Positions 45,649-51,946 of a DNA stretch of 51,946 nucleotides are shown here, piece after piece. The DNA is from Snodgrassella alvi (GTDB taxonomy: Bacteria > Pseudomonadota > Gammaproteobacteria > Burkholderiales > Neisseriaceae): assembly GCF_002777745.1 (NCBI RefSeq), contig NZ_MEIO01000052.1, positions 1 through 51,946 of the forward strand. Direction: 5' to 3'. The notes below the pieces were generated by a model. That model had not been told where the DNA came from, ran no database searches, and saw only the letters and a program-made list of their open reading frames with translations. Each line of letters begins with the position of its first letter. Positions within the stretch are counted from its first letter, which is position 1. The translations under genes and the position numbers were made by a program.

Positions 45649-46422
45649 ATGATAACTGATGAACAACTATTACGTTACAGCCGTCATATTTTACTGGATA
45701 AATTGGATATTGCCGGACAAGAAGCCATCCTTGCCGCACACGCACTGGTGATTGGTGCCGGCGGACTGGCACATCCGGCGATCACTTATCTGGCAGCCAG
45801 CGGAGTAGGGCACATCACAGTTGTGGATAACGACAACATCGAAATCAGCAATCTACAGCGCCAGTTCTGGTTTAGCGATCGGGATATCGGCCAGGCAAAA
45901 GCGCGTATATTATGCCAGCAGCTACAGGCATATCACCCGCAAACTCAATTACAGCCCGTTGTCGCCCGAGCAGATATCAGCCTGTTACAACAACTGGTTC
46001 ATCATGCGGATATCATTCTGGATTGTACCGACAATTTTGCCAGTCGCCGTTTAATTAATCAGGCCAGCTTTAATGCACGCAAACCACTGGTGTCAGCCTC
46101 AGCGCTGGTATTTGCTGGCCAACTGGCCGTATATGATTTCAGAGATGGTCATGGCCCCTGCTATCAGTGTTTATTTGAAGGCGACATGAACGATGAAGGT
46201 GCCAGTTGTGCCAAAAACGGCGTTTTTGCACCATTACTAGGCATAATGGGAGCAGCACAGGCAAGTGAGGCATTGCAGATAATCGCCGGTATTCATCCCA
46301 CAGGCTGCTGGCTACACTGTTTTGATGCTCACCGTTTTCAGTGGCAACGTTTACAATTGGCAGCCAATCCAGATTGCCCCGTATGCAGACAAACAGTCTT
46401 ACCCACAGAAATATGTGGATAA
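45649..46422 (+). CDS. moeB: MoeB/ThiF/HesA-family adenylyltransferase
   Basis: An E1-like enzyme of 257 residues that adenylates the C-terminal Gly-Gly of a sulfur-carrier protein (MoaD or ThiS). The ATP loop GAGGLAHPAITYLAASGVG, the NLQRQFWF arginine segment and the CTDNFASRRLIN motif are intact. The zinc-binding cysteines are in GPCYQCLFE and CPVCRQ. MoeB and ThiF are hard to tell apart by eye; size and lack of neighbours leave the choice open, and moa/thi genes are not in the window. Its last bases form one arm of the terminator. Confidence 0.85.
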   Translation: MITDEQLLRYSRHILLDKLDIAGQEAILAAHALVIGAGGLAHPAITYLAASGVGHITVVDNDNIEISNLQRQFWFSDRDIGQAKARILCQQLQAYHPQTQLQPVVARADISLLQQLVHHADIILDCTDNFASRRLINQASFNARKPLVSASALVFAGQLAVYDFRDGHGPCYQCLFEGDMNDEGASCAKNGVFAPLLGIMGAAQASEALQIIAGIHPTGCWLHCFDAHRFQWQRLQLAANPDCPVCRQTVLPTEICG

Positions 46423-46427
46423 GACTG
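46394..46427. terminator. Shared terminator between convergent moeB-like and MFS genes
   Basis: A 14-bp stem with one mismatch (CAGTCTTACCCACA and TGTGGATAAGACTG) around a 6-nt loop, overlapping the moeB-like stop and 11 bp from the MFS stop. The right arm contains a perfect DnaA 9-mer (TGTGGATAA), probably by chance. Confidence 0.65.
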
Positions 46428-46437
46428 TGGATATTTA

Positions 46438-47643
46438 TTATTTCTGAAAATCAGACAGCTTGCGATCCTGCCCAGCTTTCCAGCCAGACACAGTAATCAC
46501 CAGTGCGGCTAAGAGCATTAACCATAATGCAGGAAACCATGAATGCATCATGTCGTGTAAGGCACCCATTAATACTGGCCCCACAGATGCAAACAGATAG
46601 CCACAGGTTTGTGCCATTCCGGATAACAACACTCCTTCAGTAACACTTTCACTGCGCAAACTGAAAAACATCATACTCAGACAGAACGCCCCACTGATTC
46701 CCAGCCCCAGTAACAATACTGCCGGAAAATAGCCACCGCGCCATGGTAACATCAACATCAATACTGACAATATCAATGCAATCCCGCACATTACCGCCAT
46801 CCAGTGCTGCTGTTTTAATCTGGCTGCATAAATCGATATCAGCAAATTAGTTGGCATCATCACCAATTGCATCAACCCAAGCCAGCTACCGGCTTCAGTT
46901 GCAGACACCCCGGCTTTAGCCACAATCTGCGGCAGCCAGCTAATGGCGGAGTAAAACAAAAATGACTGAAACCCCATAAACAGAGTTACCTGCCAAGCTA
47001 GCGGATTACGCCATAGATGTACTGCTACCGGACGTGAACGTACAGCAGTTCTAGGAATAGCATTGGCGGTTTTAAAAGGCAGCCACCAGATAACCATTGC
47101 CACCAAGGCCGGAAGCATCCAAGCCATCAGAGCACCACGCCAGCCCCACAAATTACCATGTGCCAAAGGTACACTTAAAGCAGAGCCTATAGCCCCGCCA
47201 GTATTCATCACCAATGCATACAGTGCCGTAATCAGCCCCATTTTTAACGGAAAATACTGTTTCACCATACTGGGAATCAGCACATTACCAACCGCAATCG
47301 AACAACTTAGTAATGCCGTACCGGCCAACAGCAGAAACAACCCACCGCCACAACGCAGCACCAGCCCCAAAGCTAATACCCACAGAGAGAAAAACACCAT
47401 CTGTTCGGCACCCAGACGTACCGCCATTCTGGGGATAAAAATGGAAAACAAACCAAATGCCAGCAATGGCACCGTAGTCAGCAGACCAGCAAGGGTACTG
47501 TTAATCTGTAGCTGTACCTGAATATTCTGCAACAAAGGTCCCACACCAGTCAGAGGCCCGCGCAAAACAAATGCCAGCGCCAAAATAGCCACAAAAATAC
47601 TAAGCTGGTGCTGTGTTTTCGATGTAGTCGAATCTGTTTTCAT
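46438..47643 (-). CDS. CynX/NimT-type MFS transporter
   Basis: A 401-residue inner-membrane transporter with twelve predicted hydrophobic segments. The opening FVLRGPLTGVGPLLQNIQVQLQINSTLAGLLTTVPLLAFGLFSIFIPR is the CynX/NimT family signature, and the second half has SAISWLPQIVAKAGVSATEAGSWLGLMQLV. Family members carry cyanate, 2-nitroimidazole or unknown anions, and no cyanate gene is near. The gene faces the moeB-like gene and follows the patatin gene on the minus strand by 56 bp. Substrate is not assigned. Confidence 0.88.
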   Translation of the reverse strand: MKTDSTTSKTQHQLSIFVAILALAFVLRGPLTGVGPLLQNIQVQLQINSTLAGLLTTVPLLAFGLFSIFIPRMAVRLGAEQMVFFSLWVLALGLVLRCGGGLFLLLAGTALLSCSIAVGNVLIPSMVKQYFPLKMGLITALYALVMNTGGAIGSALSVPLAHGNLWGWRGALMAWMLPALVAMVIWWLPFKTANAIPRTAVRSRPVAVHLWRNPLAWQVTLFMGFQSFLFYSAISWLPQIVAKAGVSATEAGSWLGLMQLVMMPTNLLISIYAARLKQQHWMAVMCGIALILSVLMLMLPWRGGYFPAVLLLGLGISGAFCLSMMFFSLRSESVTEGVLLSGMAQTCGYLFASVGPVLMGALHDMMHSWFPALWLMLLAALVITVSGWKAGQDRKLSDFQK

Positions 47644-47699
47644 TCCATCACCAAATTATCGTTCTTCTTCATTTCACATATCAAAGTTGAAGAAACCAT

Positions 47700-48569
47700 T
47701 TAATACATCGGCCATTGCTGCACTAATTCACGGCCGCATGCCAGACCAACTGCGTAGCTATAGCGTAAACGATCAGCATCCCGACACAGACGTCCGGCCA
47801 TTTTGCTATCATCCGGAGGATTGATTTCAATAATATAGCGACAGTTTTCAGGCTGTCGCATCCATGCTAATGTAGTATTATAATGTTTTACCCGCTGGCG
47901 TAACGCCTGCGCAAACCCGCTGGCGGGTAAACGCCGTGCCAGCAAAGCATCACACAGACCACCTTTCTTAATATAACCATGAGCACGGGTGCGAACAACT
48001 ACCACACGCCCGATATGCGGCTGAGACAGCGCCCACTGTACCGGCAGGGCATCTGCCACGCCACCGTCAAAGTAAAATTCACTACCGATTTGTACAGGCT
48101 TGCGGATAATAAAGGGAATTGAGCTGGAAGCACGTAACACCTCCAGAAAAGATTCAGGTTTGGCAACGGCATATTGTGGCAGGCCACTATCTGCATTACT
48201 CAGCACAATTCTGAAATCACGCTGCTGCGCAAACATACACTCACAATCCAGCGGATTTTCCTGTTGAACAACACGCCATAACCAGTCAATATCCATCAGA
48301 TCACCACCACGGATAAAGCGTGACCAGCGAATAAATTCCGGCCGGCATGACTGATCGAGCAGAACAGCCAGATTACGTCCTTCCTGTCCTGCCAGATAAC
48401 TGGCAATGGTACTCGCTCCGGAAGACACCCCTACCAGCAAAGTAAATGGATTAAATTCTGCCTGTAAAAAAGCATCAGTGACTCCGCTACTGAATGCAGC
48501 ACGCATACCTCCGCCTTCAATAACCAATGCAGTCTGCGTTCTGGCAGGTTCCTGCTGAGCATCAGGCAT
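47700..48569 (-). CDS. Patatin-like phospholipase (YjjU type)
   Basis: A 289-residue cytoplasmic patatin-fold protein without a signal peptide. It shows VIEGGGMRAAFSSGV (oxyanion hole with the GGGMRG-like variant), the nucleophile elbow GVSSGAS, and FDGGVADALPVQWA with the dyad Asp. This set matches the YjjU branch, distinct from the exported RssA/NTE-type patatin at 25697-26587. Lipid substrate is unknown. It may be cotranscribed with the MFS gene 56 bp downstream. The window thus has two patatin proteins of different subfamily and location. Confidence 0.88.
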   Translation of the reverse strand: MPDAQQEPARTQTALVIEGGGMRAAFSSGVTDAFLQAEFNPFTLLVGVSSGASTIASYLAGQEGRNLAVLLDQSCRPEFIRWSRFIRGGDLMDIDWLWRVVQQENPLDCECMFAQQRDFRIVLSNADSGLPQYAVAKPESFLEVLRASSSIPFIIRKPVQIGSEFYFDGGVADALPVQWALSQPHIGRVVVVRTRAHGYIKKGGLCDALLARRLPASGFAQALRQRVKHYNTTLAWMRQPENCRYIIEINPPDDSKMAGRLCRDADRLRYSYAVGLACGRELVQQWPMY

Positions 48570-49099
48570 TATTTACCATTTCCACAGTTATGTAATATAA
48601 AATTAATATTATTATATTATTAAATATATAATACCAGTCGGATTAAATCAATGAAGCCCCTACCGACAGCTCCACATACTGTTATCTGCATTTTATATAG
48701 CTTTCGCAACATCACACTGCCCAGCTCAAAGTAGTAAAAACAAAGACAACAACACACCATATATTGTACACCGTCATAAATTCCTTGGTTGAAGAAATCC
48801 ACATGTTTAACTGATAATTTCCATTACCATCTTGCTGATATCATCCGGCCAATAAGATTTTTATCTGGAATATTTACAGTAAACAGCATAGATGTTTTCC
48901 ACAATTGGCTAAAACCGCAGCTTCTCCGGTAAAAATCAGCTAACCCAATTTACTTTTATATTCTCCAGCCGCAAAAACCATACTGGTTCAGATTAAAATT
49001 AACCAGAATCATTCACACTTTAGCGTATTGTCAAACCATAAAAAAAACTTCCGGATTTAGAAGAAATCCGGAAGTTGCTTTAGCTATTCAGCAAAATAT
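48570..49099. other. Spacer between the patatin and YadA-like genes
   Basis: About 530 bp with no convincing gene; a 60-codon frame at 48620-48802 is cysteine-rich, lacks a ribosome-binding site and is taken as chance. The right end holds the terminator of the autotransporter. Confidence 0.5.
49038..49076 (-). terminator. Terminator of the YadA-like gene
   Basis: A perfect 13-bp stem (AACTTCCGGATTT / AAATCCGGAAGTT) with a 5-nt loop, 23 bp after the stop on the minus strand, followed by a run of Ts. Confidence 0.95.
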
Positions 49100-51946
49100 T
49101 TAATTGCCGCCCCACTTGAAGCCGACACCAGCATTAAAGCCTACCTCTTTACCGGTGGTGGAGACACCTGCACCCCAACCAACGTTACCACTATTGCTGA
49201 TTGCCTTGTAGTTGGCCCCTACCGCAGTGTAGCCACGATACGTACCTACACCCACACCAACAGCCTGTTCACCAGCATTCAGAGATGGCAGATAAGCACC
49301 GGATAATGCCATGGCCAGAGCAGTACCTGAATAGGCACGGCGTTCAGTACGCTGTACACGCTCATTTATTTTATTTACATACTTATTGATGTTACCAATC
49401 TGATTATTAACACCTTTAAGCTGAGCCACATTCACCGCATCTGAATCCTCCGTACCCGCAGCAACTCCGGTTATCTGACGGTATTGTCCCTCTTTTGCAT
49501 TTCCTACCGATACCGCCCCATACTCATCACTTTCCGTAGCTAAGATTGCCTTAGCCTGGGAATCTGTTGCCGTTTCTGGTATATACACGTTTCCTTTTCT
49601 ACGGTTACCCGCCCTATCCGCTACTGATCCGGCGCCCAGCGCAACACCTCCGGCCTTCTGTGACTTCGCTCCTTGACCCATCGCTACACTATTGCTTTCC
49701 GGCGCACTTGCTGAATCACCTATCGCAATGGCTGATGCACCACTGGCCATCGCATCTCCGCCTATTGCGATCGAATCCATACCCGTAGCCTTTGCTTGTG
49801 TCTTCATCGAATTGATACTCTCATACTTCGTACCATTCTTCTGTATTGCCTGCAGCGCAGATCCCACATCATGTACTGTTTCTCTATCTCCATTAGGAGC
49901 ATAAATGTCATAATTAGGCTTATTAAAACCATTATCAGAAGCAAGAGAAATATTGTAGCTAGGCTGATTACTACCATCAGAGTTGGACTGTTTTGTACCC
50001 CCCAGTGCCTCTGACATAGAAGCAATCTGGCTGGCTACGCTTGCACTAATTGATGTTGACAGACTATCCAAAGCTCCCTGGGAAATATTGCCTCCTGTAG
50101 GCAGATTATTTACCGTTGTAGACAGACTATTCAGATCATTTCTCACTTCCCACAATTGATGGCCGTTGATGGCATCGGTGGAATTTTCTCCAAGAGTACC
50201 GGCTGCTACATTGGTAATCCTTTTAGCATCTCCATTACGAGCGGCATCATAGGCTCCGATATTGCTATTCCATTGCAATGCATTGGTAGATGTATTTGCC
50301 ATCATACTGGCTAGCGAAGACAAACCTGTTGAAGTAGATGAAGACAAACTGAGCAGATCGTCTTTCACTATTCTTAATTGTCCGCCATTTACTGCTTCAT
50401 GCGAATCCGGCTCAAGTGAACCATCTGCCAGATTCACAATCTTGCCATAAGAAGGAGCACGAGTCAGGCTGTTTGGTCTGCTGGCATCAAATCCGCCCTC
50501 ACCATTACCTAGATCATTATTCCATTTCAGGCTGTTCTCTCTCAGCTTATCCACATCATTGCGGATATTCTGATAATTGGTATCCAAACTGGTGAGTTTG
50601 TCATTGGTGCTGGTCTCCAGCTGGCCTAACTGGGCTTGCGTTGTACTCAAACTGCTGAGCAGTTCATTGTATCCGGTAGACATAGAAACGCTTATGCTGC
50701 CGATATCGGAAACTGCTGTTGATAAACTGCTCAAACCGGTTGAGGTAGAGGTAGACAGCTTAAAGAGCTGGCCTGCATTAACCGCATCAGTGGAATTCTC
50801 TCCAAGAGTACCGGCTGCTACATTGGTAATCCTTTGAGCATCTCCATTACGACTGGCATCATAGGCTCCGATATTGCTATTCCATTGCAATGCATCCTGT
50901 TGTAATGTAGTCAGACTCTGATTAACACTGTTCATACTGGAACTCAGGCTGTTCAGACCAGTTGCAGTTGACAGCGACAGGCTGTTCAGGCCTGAAGTAG
51001 CAGTATCCAGTCCTGTCTGTGTCACAGTTGACAGACTGTGCAGCTGTGAACCGTTGATCGCATCCGTTGAATCTGCTGCTATATAGCCTTCCTTAATACC
51101 GCTCAGTTTTTGGGTACTGCCACCACGGGTGGCATCATAGGCACCAATATTGCTATTCCATTGCAATGCATTCTGCTGCAATGCAGTTACACTGCCATCG
51201 ATAGTACTCAGCCCAGTAGATAAACTGCTTACATTTTCATTTAAGCGGGAAACAGTACCAGACATGTCACCCATCTGGTTTTCGGTAATCGTACTCAGAC
51301 TACTTGACAGACTGCTCAGACCGGTTGAGGTGGAGTTAGACAGACTAAACAGCTGGCCTGCATTAACCGCATCAGTAGAATTCTCTCCAAGAATACCGGC
51401 TGCTACATTGGTAATCCTTTTAGCATCTCCATTTCGAGCGGCATCATAGGCTCCGATATTGTTATTCCATTGCAATGCATTCTGTTTTAATTCTGTCACA
51501 CCCTCAGTAGCATTGCGCAGGCTGGAATTTATACTGGAACTCAGGCTGTTCAGACCTGTTGTAGTCGACAGCGACAGGCTGTTCAGGCCTGAAGTTGCAG
51601 TATCCAGTCCTGTCTGTGTCACAGTTGACAGACTGTGCAGCTGTGAACCGTTGATCGCATCCGTTGAATCTGCTTCTACCCGGCCTTCCTTAATACCGGT
51701 CAGTTTTTGGGTACTGCCATCACGGGTGGCATCATAGACTTTGCCATTCCATTGCAATGCATTCTGCTGCAATGCAGTTACACTGCCATCGATAGTACTC
51801 AGCCCAGTAGATAAACTGCTTACATTTTCATTTAAGCGGGAAACAGTACCAGACATGTCTCCCAGCTGGTTTTCGGTAATCGTACTCAGACTACTTGACA
51901 GACTGCTCAGACCGGTTGAGGTGGAGTTAGACAGACTAAACAGCTG
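49100..51946 (-). CDS. YadA-like trimeric autotransporter adhesin, 5' end outside window
   Basis: The C-terminal 948 residues of a type Vc adhesin; the signal peptide and N-terminal head are to the right of the window. The stalk consists of repeated modules: coiled-coil stretches rich in Ser, Leu and Thr (STSTGLSSLSSSLST), a WN-containing insert (NALQWNSNIGAYDA), and neck-like motifs STDAVNAGQL. Near the C-terminus is a YadA head segment (DSIAIGGDAMASG, ASAIAIGDSA, NSVAMGQGA, GGVALGAGS), then a neck DSDAVNVAQL, a short coiled coil, and the four-strand membrane anchor (GTALAMALSGAYLPSL to VGFKWGGN). Trimers anchor in the outer membrane and mediate adhesion or biofilm. Confidence 0.95.
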   Translation of the reverse strand, partial: QLFSLSNSTSTGLSSLSSSLSTITENQLGDMSGTVSRLNENVSSLSTGLSTIDGSVTALQQNALQWNGKVYDATRDGSTQKLTGIKEGRVEADSTDAINGSQLHSLSTVTQTGLDTATSGLNSLSLSTTTGLNSLSSSINSSLRNATEGVTELKQNALQWNNNIGAYDAARNGDAKRITNVAAGILGENSTDAVNAGQLFSLSNSTSTGLSSLSSSLSTITENQMGDMSGTVSRLNENVSSLSTGLSTIDGSVTALQQNALQWNSNIGAYDATRGGSTQKLSGIKEGYIAADSTDAINGSQLHSLSTVTQTGLDTATSGLNSLSLSTATGLNSLSSSMNSVNQSLTTLQQDALQWNSNIGAYDASRNGDAQRITNVAAGTLGENSTDAVNAGQLFKLSTSTSTGLSSLSTAVSDIGSISVSMSTGYNELLSSLSTTQAQLGQLETSTNDKLTSLDTNYQNIRNDVDKLRENSLKWNNDLGNGEGGFDASRPNSLTRAPSYGKIVNLADGSLEPDSHEAVNGGQLRIVKDDLLSLSSSTSTGLSSLASMMANTSTNALQWNSNIGAYDAARNGDAKRITNVAAGTLGENSTDAINGHQLWEVRNDLNSLSTTVNNLPTGGNISQGALDSLSTSISASVASQIASMSEALGGTKQSNSDGSNQPSYNISLASDNGFNKPNYDIYAPNGDRETVHDVGSALQAIQKNGTKYESINSMKTQAKATGMDSIAIGGDAMASGASAIAIGDSASAPESNSVAMGQGAKSQKAGGVALGAGSVADRAGNRRKGNVYIPETATDSQAKAILATESDEYGAVSVGNAKEGQYRQITGVAAGTEDSDAVNVAQLKGVNNQIGNINKYVNKINERVQRTERRAYSGTALAMALSGAYLPSLNAGEQAVGVGVGTYRGYTAVGANYKAISNSGNVGWGAGVSTTGKEVGFNAGVGFKWGGN
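50670..51946. repeat. 591-bp repeats in the autotransporter stalk
   Basis: The block starting at the DMSGTVSRLNENVSSLSTG codons recurs 591 bp (197 codons) away: gacatg at 51852 and at 51261 begin stretches that agree almost base for base for 100 to 200 bp. A third, more diverged unit follows (50670-51260). Within each unit, two WN-neck modules alternate (KLSGIKEG... and RITNVAAG...). Such arrays change length easily by recombination. Confidence 0.85.

Noticed and set aside
49567-51737. Multiple plus-strand frames opposite the YadA-like gene
   Set aside because: Repeat-generated antisense frames; the minus frame carries the YadA anchor, head and neck motifs.
1-51946. tRNA, rRNA, insertion sequences, integrases and attachment sites
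   Set aside because: I looked for cloverleaf T-arms, transposase motifs and flanking direct repeats around the accessory regions and found none that I can support.

Overview
The window looks like a chromosomal segment of a low-GC Neisseriaceae bacterium, most like Snodgrassella from the bee gut. This is an inference from protein content (betaproteobacterial BioC-like and RNB-type proteins, a YadA-type adhesin, a PAAR/DUF6402 type VI secretion module), the A/T-rich codon use and the very A/T-rich spacers. No rRNA, tRNA, transposase, integrase or CRISPR array was recognised.

Layout. 1-5.7 kb is accessory, on the minus strand: a very large YobI-like (KAP-type) membrane P-loop NTPase that runs off the left edge with a recent 378-bp internal duplication, and a 569-residue protein made almost wholly of 20-residue leucine-rich repeats. 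6.4-9.2 kb holds galE and tldD. Between them lies a terminator-bounded stretch with a 17/19 Fur box, which could encode a small Fur-controlled RNA. 9.2-11.6 kb is gene-poor, with one secreted protein of unknown function and two tiny related lipoproteins missed by length-based gene calling. 11.6-14.4 kb has a gamma-carbonic-anhydrase-like protein divergent from oligopeptidase A. 14.7-18.7 kb is a small defence island: mcrB-mcrC (type IV restriction), convergent with a CoiA-like predicted nuclease with a coiled-coil tail.

19-26.6 kb is mostly housekeeping: ftsY, a PepE-like peptidase, a deoxyribonucleotidase, ruvA, rlpA and comF on minus, then a compact plus-strand operon bioH, bioC-like and a patatin-like lipoprotein. 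comF and bioH start codons overlap in opposite directions.

26.6-31.3 kb is the most unusual region. A minus-strand unit begins with a PAAR protein and a DUF6402 protein (a type VI secretion cargo pair) and continues into an array of six small membrane-anchored paralogues in strict B-A-B-A-B-A order, with degenerate relics at both ends. I read this as an effector followed by a tandemly amplified and diversifying immunity locus.

31.9-47.6 kb is core metabolism and information processing: metE and metR divergent, a FAH-fold hydratase, a UvrD/Rep helicase, a HIT protein, dnaJ, an RNase II-family enzyme, xseB-ispA (ispA with a TTG start), a TsaC/YrdC-like protein, a MoeB/ThiF-like E1 enzyme and a CynX-type MFS transporter. 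47.7-48.6 kb is a second patatin-like phospholipase. 49.1 kb to the right edge is the C-terminal 948 residues of a YadA-like trimeric autotransporter with 591-bp stalk repeats.
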